From NCBI GenBank assembly GCA_041748615.1, contig JBGTCY010000204.1, positions 1-26,273 on the forward strand: a stretch of 26,273 nt of DNA, in the 5' to 3' direction. The position numbers and the translations under genes are program-made. The notes below the pieces were generated by a model. It was not told where the DNA came from, made no database searches, and saw only the letters and a program-made list of their open reading frames with translations. The DNA comes from JBGTCY01 sp041748615 (GTDB taxonomy: Bacteria; Bacteroidota; Bacteroidia; Chitinophagales; CAIOSU01). Each line of letters begins with the position of its first letter. Positions within the stretch are counted from its first letter, which is position 1. Positions 9,425 to 17,670 of the stretch are shown in pieces.

Positions 9425-11239
9425 ATGGAACAAGTTAACCCGAAGGTTGCGCACGGACAGGCTCATGCACATGGACATGATGCTCATGAACATCATGAGC
9501 ATCATGAAACGTTTATCTCCAAATATGTCTTCAGTCAGGACCATAAAATGATTGCCAAACAATTCCTGATTCTGGGAATGGCATGGGCGGTGGTCGGAGC
9601 ATTGTTCTCCGTTTTCTTCCGCCTTCAATTAGCCTGGCCCGACCAGTCTTTCCCGATTATGGGTGAGATTCTCGGACGCTGGGCGCCAGGGGGAATTCTG
9701 GAACCCAATTTTTACTACGCACTTGTGACGATGCACGGTACTATTCTCGTGTTCTTTGTATTGACCGCGGGCTTAAGTGGCACATTCGCCAACTTCCTGA
9801 TTCCGCTGCAGATTGGCGCGCGCGACATGGCTTCCCCGTTTATGAATATGCTTTCGTTTTGGTTTTTTGTATTGTCAAGTGTAGTGATGTTATCCTCATT
9901 GTTTGTACAGACCGGTCCTTTCTCAGGTGGCTGGACTGCTTATCCTCCACTCAGTGCGCTGCCGCAGGCAAGTCCCGGTTCGGCTATCGGGATGGATTTG
10001 TGGTTGGTCAGTATCGCGTTGTTCATCATTTCTGTTGCGTTGGGAGGATTGAACTATGTGTCAACCATCATCAACATGCGCACCCGCGGCATGACTTTTT
10101 TCAGAATGCCGCTCACCGTGTGGGCGTTAATGTTTACCGCGATTATCGGCTTGCTTTCATTCCCGGTGCTTTTCGCGGCAGCGATTCTTTTGATTTTCGA
10201 CCGTACGCTCGGAACAAGTTTTTACCTGAGCGATATTTTCATTGGCGGTGAAGCCCTTGCTTACACCGGTGGCAGCCCGATTTTGTTCCAGCATTTGTTT
10301 TGGTTCCTCGGTCATCCTGAGGTTTACATCATTATTCTCCCAGCGATGGGATTGGTTTCCGAAGTGCTTTCCGTGAATTCTCGTAAACCAATATTCGGCT
10401 ACCGCGCGATGATTTATTCCATTCTCGCGATTGTGGTACTGTCATTCATTGTGTGGGCGCATCACATGTTCGTTTCAGGATTGAACCCGTTTGTGGCTTC
10501 GATTTTCGTGTTGTTTACGTTGTTGATTGCGGTGCCTTCCGCGGTGAAAGTATTTAACTGGATTACCACGCTCTGGCGCGGAAACATCCGGCTGACACCC
10601 GCCATGTGTTTCGCGATTGGCTTTGTTTCGATGTTTATCTCCGGGGGGTTAACCGGTATTTTCCTCGGCAACTCAGCCATTGATATTCAACTGCATGATA
10701 CTTATTTTGTCGTAGCGCATTTCCATATCGTGATGGGTGTGGCAGCCTTCTTCGGGATGTTCGCGGGCATCTATCACTGGTTCCCGAAAATGTATGGCAG
10801 GTTCTTAAACAATACCTTAGGTTACATTCATTTTGTCATCACGCTTATCGGCAGCTACCTGATATTTTGGCCAATGCACTATTTGGGGATGACCGGTATT
10901 CCGAGAAGATATTTCGCTTTTTCTTCCTTCGAAATGTTTAACACCTACGAAGGTCTGAATCAATTTATTACGATTTCAGCGATTCTCGTTTTCATCGCGC
11001 AATTCATCTTTATTTTCAACTTTTTTTACAGCATCTATAAAGGCAGGGTGGTAACCGAATTGAATCCGTGGAAAGCGACTACGCTTGAATGGACAACACC
11101 CGTGAACCCCGGTCACGGCAACTGGCCCGGCAACATTCCGGAGGTGCATCGCTGGCCCTATGATTACAGCAAAAACGGACAAGATTTCATCCCGCAAACC
11201 GAGCCTTTGAAAGCCGGGGAAAAAGACGCGGGACATTAG
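9425..11239 (+). CDS. coxA: Cytochrome c oxidase subunit I (A1-type)
   Basis: Catalytic subunit reducing oxygen to water and pumping protons, 604 residues from the chosen start, with about 12 transmembrane helices. Ligands are all present: low-spin heme His104 and His434; CuB His297, His346 and His347; the cross-linked Tyr301; and high-spin heme His432. Glu299 of GHPEVY marks the A1 type (D channel) and Lys375 matches the K-channel lysine. The ATG at 9425 was chosen because it lies 10 nt after the coxB stop. An in-frame ATG at 9377 would add 16 residues and overlap coxB by 38 nt. The N-terminus has a striking histidine-rich stretch (HAHGHDAHEHHEHHE, about residues 13-27). Confidence 0.95.
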   Translation: MEQVNPKVAHGQAHAHGHDAHEHHEHHETFISKYVFSQDHKMIAKQFLILGMAWAVVGALFSVFFRLQLAWPDQSFPIMGEILGRWAPGGILEPNFYYALVTMHGTILVFFVLTAGLSGTFANFLIPLQIGARDMASPFMNMLSFWFFVLSSVVMLSSLFVQTGPFSGGWTAYPPLSALPQASPGSAIGMDLWLVSIALFIISVALGGLNYVSTIINMRTRGMTFFRMPLTVWALMFTAIIGLLSFPVLFAAAILLIFDRTLGTSFYLSDIFIGGEALAYTGGSPILFQHLFWFLGHPEVYIIILPAMGLVSEVLSVNSRKPIFGYRAMIYSILAIVVLSFIVWAHHMFVSGLNPFVASIFVLFTLLIAVPSAVKVFNWITTLWRGNIRLTPAMCFAIGFVSMFISGGLTGIFLGNSAIDIQLHDTYFVVAHFHIVMGVAAFFGMFAGIYHWFPKMYGRFLNNTLGYIHFVITLIGSYLIFWPMHYLGMTGIPRRYFAFSSFEMFNTYEGLNQFITISAILVFIAQFIFIFNFFYSIYKGRVVTELNPWKATTLEWTTPVNPGHGNWPGNIPEVHRWPYDYSKNGQDFIPQTEPLKAGEKDAGH

Positions 11240-11291
11240 AAGACAAAGGTGTTCAAGTCATTGTTAAATGATTGACTGATTCAAAGATGTA

Positions 11292-12194
11292 ATGGAGGTA
11301 AAAAGTATCACATACGGTTCAACATTTTCGCTACTTGCGAGCAAAGGCAGCGATTATTTACAACTCATTAAGTTTCGCTTATCCTCGACTGTTGTTTTTT
11401 CTTCCGTCATCGCTTATGCGATTGCTTCACATGAAACTTTTCTCTGGAGCAGCGCTTTCATGATTTTTCTGGGAGGTTTTTTAATTACGGCAGGTGCTAA
11501 TGCCTTCAACCAGATTTTAGAGAAAGACTATGATAAGTTGATGAGACGGACACAGGCGCGTCCACTGGCGGCAAACAGGATGAACATGCCGGAAGCGATT
11601 CTTGCAGGCGGACTCAGCGGGATTGGTGGTATTCTGATTTTGTGGATTTGTTTTAATACGACCGGAGCATTTTTGGGTGCGATTTCACTGTTGCTTTACG
11701 CTTTCGTTTACACTCCGCTCAAACGGATTTCACCTTTCGCGGTGCTGGTGGGGGCGATTCCGGGAGCGATGCCGCCACTCATCGGTTGGGTTTGCGTGAC
11801 AGGCACTATCAGCTATGAAGCGATTTTATTATTCAGCATTCAGTTCCTGTGGCAGTTTCCTCACTTCTGGGCGATTGCCTGGATTGCAAACGATGACTAC
11901 CGAAACGCGGGTTTTAAATTGTTGCCATCCACCGGAGGGCAGGATAAATATACCGCACTGCTCAATATTTTTTACATTTTGATTTTGACAGGAGTTTCCA
12001 TGATTCCTTTATTCATGGGAATGATAGGCTACATTTCAGCCGCTGTCATCTTATTGATGGGATTGATTTTTCTGTATCAGGCAATCAGGCTCTATCAGAC
12101 CTGCGCCATGAAACAGGCGAAAGTCCTCATGTTTGGCTCAATCGTTTACCTGCCGGTTGTTTTGATTGCGTTGTTAATGGGTAAAATCTTTTAA
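11292..12194 (+). CDS. ctaB: Protoheme IX farnesyltransferase (heme O synthase)
   Basis: Membrane UbiA-family prenyltransferase of 300 residues. It farnesylates heme b to heme O, the first step in making heme A for the oxidase encoded just upstream. The prenyl-diphosphate/Mg motif is at about 70-92 (NAFNQILEKDYDKLMRRT, then RPL). The first Asp of the usual NxxxDxxxD pattern is Glu77 here, as in other members of this branch as I recall them. A second conserved loop is YTPLKRISPFAVLVGAIPGA (about 139-158). About nine helices are predicted. The gene follows coxA after 52 nt and precedes the first subunit III by 3 nt. No heme A synthase (CtaA) gene is in the window. cyoE is an equivalent symbol. 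Confidence 0.93.
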   Translation: MEVKSITYGSTFSLLASKGSDYLQLIKFRLSSTVVFSSVIAYAIASHETFLWSSAFMIFLGGFLITAGANAFNQILEKDYDKLMRRTQARPLAANRMNMPEAILAGGLSGIGGILILWICFNTTGAFLGAISLLLYAFVYTPLKRISPFAVLVGAIPGAMPPLIGWVCVTGTISYEAILLFSIQFLWQFPHFWAIAWIANDDYRNAGFKLLPSTGGQDKYTALLNIFYILILTGVSMIPLFMGMIGYISAAVILLMGLIFLYQAIRLYQTCAMKQAKVLMFGSIVYLPVVLIALLMGKIF

Positions 12195-12197
12195 GTC

Positions 12198-12812
12198 ATG
12201 GATATCACAATGGAAAAAAGCCGGTTTACAGATGAAACGAGAATTCCCCGCGTGCATCCTCAAAAATTCGCGTTGTGGCTCGGCATTGCCTGTCTGATTA
12301 TGACCTTTGCCGGATTAACGAGCGCGTATATCGTTAGGAAAGGCGCTGGCAATTGGGTGGAATTCATGATGCCTACACAGTTTATCATCAGCGCGGTGCT
12401 GATGCTGCTGAGCAGCGCGACCATTCACTGGGCTTACCTTTCATTTAAAAATGATAAACTGAACGCCTACCGCCTGGCGTTGGGCACGACATTAATCCTG
12501 AGCGTTGGTTTTTTAGTCAGCCAGTTTTTAGGATGGCAAAAATTGCAGGAAATCGGGGTGTATCTTTCCGGCAATCCATCCGGTTCTTTCGTATATGTGA
12601 TTAGCTATCTCCATTTTGCACACGTGCTGGGCGGCTTGCTTTTTATTTTGATTGCCTTTTTAAAATCATGGATTGTTTTTCGCAACCCGGCAAATTTCCT
12701 GATTTACAGAACGGATTTGAACAAGAGCATCCGCATCGAATTATTGGCGACTTATTGGCATTTTGTAGATGCTTTATGGATATATTTGCTCATCTTTTTT
12801 ATAGTCAGTTAA
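12198..12812 (+). CDS. Cytochrome c oxidase subunit III-like protein, first copy
   Basis: Heme-copper oxidase subunit III family, 204 residues with five predicted transmembrane helices. The C-terminal signature TYWHFVDALWIYLL is diagnostic for the family, and the segment YLHFAHVLGGL matches the helix before it. Subunit III stabilises the oxidase and its proton uptake and has no redox cofactor. It starts 3 nt after ctaB, or 15 nt after if the second Met (residue 5, MEKSRF) is used. A second, longer subunit III homologue follows 23 nt downstream. A tandem pair of subunit III genes is a common arrangement in this phylum. Confidence 0.9.
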   Translation: MDITMEKSRFTDETRIPRVHPQKFALWLGIACLIMTFAGLTSAYIVRKGAGNWVEFMMPTQFIISAVLMLLSSATIHWAYLSFKNDKLNAYRLALGTTLILSVGFLVSQFLGWQKLQEIGVYLSGNPSGSFVYVISYLHFAHVLGGLLFILIAFLKSWIVFRNPANFLIYRTDLNKSIRIELLATYWHFVDALWIYLLIFFIVS

Positions 12813-12835
12813 ACAGTTAAAATTTTCATTCTCTC

Positions 12836-13534
12836 ATGAGTACACACGCAGTATCCGGACAGGGGAAAGACGAATGGGAAGGTGGTGATGTATCACCTCT
12901 CAATGTCAGTTACGGTAAAATGATGATGTGGTATTTTCTGCTGTCGGATGCTTTTTCTTTCGCGGCATTGCTTATCACGTATGGAGCGATTCGTTTCAGT
13001 CATATAGACTGGCCCGAAGCGAATGAAGTTTTCTCCGCGTTTCCGTTATTCGGACACACCTATCTGCCGTTGATGTTCGTGAGTTTCATGACATTTACGC
13101 TCATTCTGAGCAGCGTGACAATGGTACGTGCCGTGCAGGAAGGTCATCGCATGAATAAAAATGGTGTCATTTTCTGGCTCAGTCTGACCATCATCGGTGG
13201 TTTAATCTTCTTAGGCTCACAGGCTTGGGAATGGACTCACCTGATTCATGGCGGCATGACGCTCACTACACCCTGGCAGCAGTTAGACCATGTCACAGGA
13301 GAAGTTGTCTATACCGCACCGTTGATATTCGGACAATTGTTCTACACGATTACTGGATTTCACGGATTTCACGTGTCCACCGGGGTGTTAATCAACATCA
13401 TTATTTTAATTCAAACTATCAGAGGCGTGTATGACAAACGCGGTCATTATGAAATGGTGGAAAAAGTTGGGTTATACTGGCACTTTGTGGATTTGGTTTG
13501 GGTGTTTGTGTTCCTGTGTTTCTATTTGTTATAA
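12836..13534 (+). CDS. Cytochrome c oxidase subunit III-like protein, second copy
   Basis: Second subunit III family member, 232 residues, with five predicted helices and the C-terminal signature LYWHFVDLVWVFVFL. It differs from the first copy in an N-terminal soluble stretch of about 25 residues and in a longer loop between helices 3 and 4 (GGMTLTTPWQQLDHVTGEV). The segment GFHGFHVSTGVLIN corresponds to the conserved fourth helix. The two copies are clearly diverged rather than a recent duplication. It lies 23 nt after the first copy and 47 nt before the subunit IV gene, and that last gap contains a long A-rich run. Confidence 0.91.
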   Translation: MSTHAVSGQGKDEWEGGDVSPLNVSYGKMMMWYFLLSDAFSFAALLITYGAIRFSHIDWPEANEVFSAFPLFGHTYLPLMFVSFMTFTLILSSVTMVRAVQEGHRMNKNGVIFWLSLTIIGGLIFLGSQAWEWTHLIHGGMTLTTPWQQLDHVTGEVVYTAPLIFGQLFYTITGFHGFHVSTGVLINIIILIQTIRGVYDKRGHYEMVEKVGLYWHFVDLVWVFVFLCFYLL

Positions 13535-13581
13535 TCAGGAAAAGTCGAATCGAATTTTTTAAAAAAAAAAAATAAAAAGTT

Positions 13582-13923
13582 ATGTCTGGAGAAATGACTC
13601 ATGAAGAGTATAAAGAGCAAGTGAGCGCGGTGTGGAAGGCAACGGGTTATCTTTCCGTGATTACCATCGCGGAAGTCGCGGTTGCGCTGCTCTATGATTT
13701 TGTTTTATTTCCGGAGGGTCCGAGAATGCCGCTGAATATCTTTGTAATTCTTGCCAGTCTGGCAAAAGCCTTTTATATCGTTGCCATTTTCATGCACATG
13801 AAGTACGAGCGTCAGGCATTACAAATGACAGTGCTGCTTCCAACGCTTTTTTTAGTTTGGGCGATTATCGCTTTTTTGTGGGAAGGTAGTGCGTGGCTGG
13901 CTTTGCGCAGTATCTGGTTTTAA
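13582..13923 (+). CDS. Cytochrome c oxidase subunit IV (prokaryotic COX4 family)
   Basis: Small membrane protein of 113 residues with three predicted helices and the family pattern AFYIVAIFMHMKYERQ, which is typical of prokaryotic oxidase subunit IV (COX4_pro/CtaF/CyoD-like). It has an auxiliary, cofactor-free role in the oxidase. It is the last gene of the tight oxidase cluster. A long A-rich run precedes the ATG instead of a Shine-Dalgarno sequence. The next gene (sco1) is 91 nt further on, after a possible hairpin. Confidence 0.88.
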   Translation: MSGEMTHEEYKEQVSAVWKATGYLSVITIAEVAVALLYDFVLFPEGPRMPLNIFVILASLAKAFYIVAIFMHMKYERQALQMTVLLPTLFLVWAIIAFLWEGSAWLALRSIWF

Positions 13924-13939
13924 TACAGATTCATTTTTT

Positions 13940-13974
13940 GATATTGTCGCACGAAACAATATCCTGCTTTCTTT
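13940..13974 (+). terminator. Weak hairpin between oxidase operon and sco1
   Basis: The arms GATATTGT (13940-13947) and ACAATATC (13956-13963) pair perfectly over 8 bp around an 8-nt loop and are followed by a pyrimidine-rich tail (CTGCTTTCTTT). The stem is AU-rich and the T-run is interrupted, so it may attenuate rather than end transcription. It could also be chance. Confidence 0.3.
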
Positions 13975-14014
13975 AGTTAATTTTTTCAAAGGCGAATTAA
14001 CCCGCCATCATTGA

Positions 14015-14680
14015 ATGCTATCCTCCTCCAAAAGAAAATTCATCGCCTTATTCTTCGCATTACTCATGCCTTTGGGTTTTTTCTTTTTTTTCGAATACAA
14101 AAAGCATAAAACCGGTATTCGCATGTCGCCTTTGCCGGTGTTAGGAACGGAACCGTTGCCTGATTTTCAACTGATTGCACACACCGGAGATACCATCACC
14201 CGCGCGATATTGGAGGGTAAAATTGTCATCGCTGACTTCTTTTTTACCAACTGTCGCGGAATCTGCCCGGTGATGAGCCGTCAGATGGCGAGGGTGCAGG
14301 ATTTTATTGCCGACCATCCCAATCTGAAATCGGAATTCATGTTGTTGTCGCACACGGTTGACCCGCACCGCGACAATGTGGAAGTTTTGCACGACTACGC
14401 GCAGGCTTATGATGTTGACAGCACGTTATGGCTGTTGCTCACCGGTGACCGGAAACAACTGTATGATTTATCTATCGGGTTTTATAAACTGCCCGCTTTT
14501 GACAATCCTGAAGATACCCTGCACCCCTATACGCACAGCGAGCGTTTTACACTTTTAGACAAAGAAGGAATCGTAAGAGGTTATTATGACGGCACCGACT
14601 CAAGCAGCGTGAAACAACTGATGAAAGACATTGTGTTGCTGGATTTGAGTTATCTGATAAAGAAGAAAAAGAAGAATTGA
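14015..14680 (+). CDS. SCO1/SenC copper chaperone for oxidase CuA site
   Basis: Membrane-anchored thioredoxin-fold protein of 221 residues from the SCO1/SenC family, which delivers or reduces copper for the CuA centre of subunit II. One N-terminal helix (about 9-26) anchors it, with the domain facing the periplasm. The copper ligands are visible: Cys80 and Cys84 in NCRGICP, and His174 in THSERF. The segment LSHTVDPHRDN is the usual SCO signature between them. The C-terminus ends in a lysine run (KKKKK). Its position just behind the oxidase genes fits the role. A separate promoter cannot be shown. Confidence 0.92.
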   Translation: MLSSSKRKFIALFFALLMPLGFFFFFEYKKHKTGIRMSPLPVLGTEPLPDFQLIAHTGDTITRAILEGKIVIADFFFTNCRGICPVMSRQMARVQDFIADHPNLKSEFMLLSHTVDPHRDNVEVLHDYAQAYDVDSTLWLLLTGDRKQLYDLSIGFYKLPAFDNPEDTLHPYTHSERFTLLDKEGIVRGYYDGTDSSSVKQLMKDIVLLDLSYLIKKKKKN

Positions 14681-14683
14681 TGT

Positions 14684-14800
14684 GATGATTAGCAGATGAG
14701 ATGATTAGTTGATGGGATAGTGTGAAGATTTTAGGATGTGAAAATGTGGTGTTAAGATTTGATTAAGAGAATGATCTTACTGTGGACCGTTGACTGTGGA
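14684..14800. repeat. Degenerate word-like intergenic repeats
   Basis: The 163-nt gap between sco1 and the DUF420 gene is low in complexity. GATGATTAG occurs at 14684-14692 and again 16 nt later at 14700-14708, with a weaker third unit, and related GATG/AAGATTT words continue to about 14760. A second word type (TGTGGACCGTTGACTGTGGA) lies at 14781-14800. Its core 14-mer at 14786-14799 recurs in inverse orientation at 25895-25908. No ORF or hairpin explains the stretch. I recall such sequences as common between genes in Bacteroidota, but this cannot be checked here. Confidence 0.55.
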
Positions 14801-14843
14801 CGATTGAGTAAATGAACTTTCAAATAAATAAAATCATAAAAAA

Positions 14844-15359
14844 TTGACTGACGCAGGTTACAAAAAATTGATAATTGGAGTTTCGCTGCTGATTCCGGTG
14901 GTGGTTACGATGTTGGTATTTGTGAAAATTCCGGTGCAGGGAATCAACCTGAAATTTTTCCCCGCTTTTCACGCTGTGCTGAATTCAATCACTACCGTTT
15001 TGCTGCTGACCGGTTTAATTTTCATTAAGAGGAAAAATATCCAGGCGCATAAAATCAGTATGATGTCCGCGGTTGCTTTTTCGGTGGTGTTTTTGTTGTC
15101 GTATGTATTTTATCATTCCATTTCAGATCCAACCCGGTTTGGTGGTGAAGGATTGATCCGCGCGATTTATTTTTTCATTCTCATCACCCATATTATTTTG
15201 GCGGCATCAGTACTGCCGTTTGTTTTGTTCACGGTTTACCGTGCGCTCATCCGGCAATATGCCGCACACAAGCGCATTGCCAGATGGACTCTGCCGGTGT
15301 GGCTCTATGTCACCATCACTGGAGTTGTGGTGTATTTGATGATGGCGCCTTATTATTGA
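14844..15359 (+). CDS. DUF420 family membrane protein
   Basis: Membrane protein of 171 residues with five predicted helices, matching the DUF420 (YozB-like) family that is often found beside SCO1 and oxidase genes. Conserved-looking histidines sit in AFHAVLN, YHSISD and THIILA within or next to helices. The function is unknown, and a role in oxidase assembly is suggested only by position. The start is a TTG at 14844: an in-frame TAA at 14829 excludes anything longer, and the next Met would cut into the first helix. The sequence before it is AT-rich without a Shine-Dalgarno. Confidence 0.85.
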   Translation: MTDAGYKKLIIGVSLLIPVVVTMLVFVKIPVQGINLKFFPAFHAVLNSITTVLLLTGLIFIKRKNIQAHKISMMSAVAFSVVFLLSYVFYHSISDPTRFGGEGLIRAIYFFILITHIILAASVLPFVLFTVYRALIRQYAAHKRIARWTLPVWLYVTITGVVVYLMMAPYY

Positions 15360-15429
15360 GGAAATACAGTTTTCGGATGTAAAAAAATCTCCCCCGCTAC
15401 CCTTAAATTCGCCCACGTAAACTGAAACG

Positions 15430-16251
15430 ATGCAAGCACAAAAAATAGCGGGAGCCTTGGGCGCTGAATTGCATGGGATTGACCTCACGCAACCCATTAC
15501 CGATGAAGTTTTTCAATTCATTCATGAGAATCTGCTTGAGCATGAAGTGATTTTTTTTCACAACCAAAACATCTCTCCCGCGCAACACAAAGCGCTGGCG
15601 GAACGGTTTGGGATTTTACAGACACATCCGGCTTATCCTACGGTGGAAGGATTCCCGATGCTTTCGATTCTGGAAAGTACCGCGGAGAATCCTTCGAAAA
15701 TCGAAAAGTGGCATCATGACATGACCTTCAAGCCCAGCCCGCCCTTAGGCTCTGTTTTACATGCGCAGCAGATTCCTCCCTACGGAGGTGATACGCTGTT
15801 TGCCAGCATGTCGGTTGCTTTTGAGGCGTTGTCCGATAAAATGCAACAGTTTCTTTCAGGACTTACTGCCATTCATGATTTCGCTTTCGGATTCAAGGAA
15901 AGCCTGGCGGAACCCGGTGGGCAGGAACGCTTGAAACAAGCGCTCTTGGATAATCCGCCTGTTGAGCATCCCGTCATTCGCACGCATCCGGTGACTGGTA
16001 AAAAAGGCATTTTTGTCAACTGTCTTTTCACAAAGGAAATCAAAGGGATGAAACCGGCTGAGAGTTATGCGCTGTTGGATTTTCTCTATGAACATTGTAT
16101 TCAACCGGAGTTCACCTGCCGTTTTCACTGGCAGCAATATTCCCTCGCTTTCTGGGACAACCGAATCACGCAGCACAAACCGGTGAATGATTATTTTCCG
16201 CACTATCGCTGTATGCAACGCATCACGATTGAAGGCGACAGGCCGCTGTGA
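15430..16251 (+). CDS. TauD/TfdA-family Fe(II)/2-oxoglutarate dioxygenase
   Basis: Non-heme iron oxygenase of 273 residues, close to the usual TauD length of about 280. Iron ligands are His95 and Asp97 (WHHDMTF) and the distal His249 (TQHKPVNDY). Arg260/Arg264 in YRCMQRITIEGDRP are the expected 2-oxoglutarate-binding region. The N-terminus ALGAELHGIDLTQPI is the standard family start. The substrate cannot be read from sequence: taurine, another sulfonate, an aryloxyacetate or an unrelated small molecule are all possible. No sulfonate transporter genes are nearby to favour taurine. It stands alone on the + strand and converges on the PLP enzyme gene downstream. The 70 nt before it contain no clear promoter that I can name. 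Confidence 0.88.
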   Translation: MQAQKIAGALGAELHGIDLTQPITDEVFQFIHENLLEHEVIFFHNQNISPAQHKALAERFGILQTHPAYPTVEGFPMLSILESTAENPSKIEKWHHDMTFKPSPPLGSVLHAQQIPPYGGDTLFASMSVAFEALSDKMQQFLSGLTAIHDFAFGFKESLAEPGGQERLKQALLDNPPVEHPVIRTHPVTGKKGIFVNCLFTKEIKGMKPAESYALLDFLYEHCIQPEFTCRFHWQQYSLAFWDNRITQHKPVNDYFPHYRCMQRITIEGDRPL

Positions 16252-16342
16252 GATTTTTTATGCCTACTCATTCTATTTTTATATATGATAGTCCGTGTAA
16301 AAATTTTGATTTGGACGAAAGCCCAGTATAATGTTCGACTCA

Positions 16343-16368
16343 TAGCCCACCGATTCAACGGTGGGCTA
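16343..16368. terminator. Perfect 10-bp hairpin between convergent genes
   Basis: TAGCCCACCG (16343-16352) and CGGTGGGCTA (16359-16368) pair perfectly around the loop ATTCAA. The hairpin covers the last codons and stop of the leftward PLP-enzyme gene. Neither side is followed by a T-run, so a classical intrinsic terminator is not clear. It may stop or protect both converging transcripts, or be a REP-like palindrome. Confidence 0.5.
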
Positions 16369-17470
16369 AATTTAGCATCTCGATTTTCTCACCTTCAGTC
16401 GTCAGATAATATTTCATGCAATCTGCCGTGAGGCATGAATGAGCCGGCAGCGCTCCGACAAGCATTCCCGGTTTCAGTGTTGAAATAAACTCAGGTGTTC
16501 CGCTGAGGATGCCGTGTTCCTGGCTGAGTGAACTGATAACATTTCCTTCCTCCGGCAGCGACCAGCCGTCATTCGTCAGATGCACGATTTTCCCGTATTC
16601 CGGTTTCCCGTTTTTTCCGGTGTAGTTATCTTTTGAAAAATGCACTGAACCTCCATAAAGAATCACTTCATTTCTTTCAGGATGAACACTCACGACCGGA
16701 CACGCCATCACCACCGCGATTTGTTCGGGCTGACAGACGGAAATTTCTACCATTTTCCAGTCATAAAAAATGAGATTGCCGGGACGCACTTCATCGGCTC
16801 CTTCAAAATTTTCAGCAATGGAGCAGGTGGGAGTATCACCAATAGAGATGAGTGTCTCCGGAAATTCTTTCAGAAAGTGCTTTTTCAACTCCCGCATTTT
16901 ACCAAGCGTGTCGTTGTAAATTTGCATGATTTCGGTAGTTGTTCTCGCTGAATAGCTGTGTCCTGCATGAGTGAGCAATCCTTTGAAAGTCAGCTTTTCA
17001 GATTGAGTAATGCGCCTTGTCAATTCTTCCATTTGCTGAATCTTGTCCGATGCAATCCCTGCACGATGATAGCCGGTGTCCACTTTGATAAAAATATTCA
17101 CGGGATTGTTTAATTGCTTTCCCAAAAAATCAACTGTCTCAAATGATTCTACTAAAAGGTTGAGCGTGATTTCTCCGGCAAGGCGATTAATGGCTTCTAT
17201 CTCAAGGATGTTCACCGGAAATGCTATGGTAATGTCCTGCCATCCATCCGCTGCAAAATATTCCGCCATTCGAACAGAAGAAACCGTCACTGCTTTCACG
17301 CCAAACTCGCGGTACCACCGTCCGACTTCAATAGATTGAGGAGTTTTTAAATGAGGGCGGTAAGTAACTTGATTCTTTTTAGCCTTTTCACTCATGCGTG
17401 AAATATTCAAAAAGCATTTTTTCTTATCTAACAAAAGGGTAGGAGTGGAGATTGATTGTGTTGGAATCAT
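16355..17470 (-). CDS. DSD1/D-threonine aldolase-like PLP enzyme
   Basis: Fold-type III PLP enzyme with an alanine-racemase-like N-terminal barrel, 371 residues from the chosen start. The PLP lysine is Lys42 in YRPHLKTPQS. The C-terminal metal site His344 and Cys346 (LPAHSCLTADC) matches the zinc site of eukaryotic-type D-serine dehydratase and D-threonine aldolases. The reaction is therefore either dehydration/deamination of D-serine/D-threonine or retro-aldol cleavage of a D-3-hydroxy amino acid. Sequence alone does not decide which. The start MIPTQS at 17470 directly precedes the conserved TPTLLLD strand. An in-frame ATG at 17497 would add nine mostly hydrophobic residues. The 3' end lies inside a hairpin shared with the convergent dioxygenase gene. 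Confidence 0.85.
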   Translation of the reverse strand: MIPTQSISTPTLLLDKKKCFLNISRMSEKAKKNQVTYRPHLKTPQSIEVGRWYREFGVKAVTVSSVRMAEYFAADGWQDITIAFPVNILEIEAINRLAGEITLNLLVESFETVDFLGKQLNNPVNIFIKVDTGYHRAGIASDKIQQMEELTRRITQSEKLTFKGLLTHAGHSYSARTTTEIMQIYNDTLGKMRELKKHFLKEFPETLISIGDTPTCSIAENFEGADEVRPGNLIFYDWKMVEISVCQPEQIAVVMACPVVSVHPERNEVILYGGSVHFSKDNYTGKNGKPEYGKIVHLTNDGWSLPEEGNVISSLSQEHGILSGTPEFISTLKPGMLVGALPAHSCLTADCMKYYLTTEGEKIEMLNLAHR

Positions 17471-17670
17471 CGTGTAAAAATAAAAAAGTGTATTCATTCA
17501 TTAGTGAAAGCACTGTTTAGTTAAATCATGATTGCCGTCCCCCGACACCCGTTCCCTCTTAAAATAAAATGGTATGACCTGCAATGCTTCATATATTCCG
17601 TAATGATCCATGAGAGGATACGCGAATTAACCCAATCTTAGATTTTAAAAAGAAAAATATCCTGTTATCC

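Noticed and set aside
13992..14003. Shared 12-mer GCGAATTAACCC with 17622-17633
   Set aside because: Many matching 12-mer pairs are expected by chance in a window of this size, and the flanks do not match.
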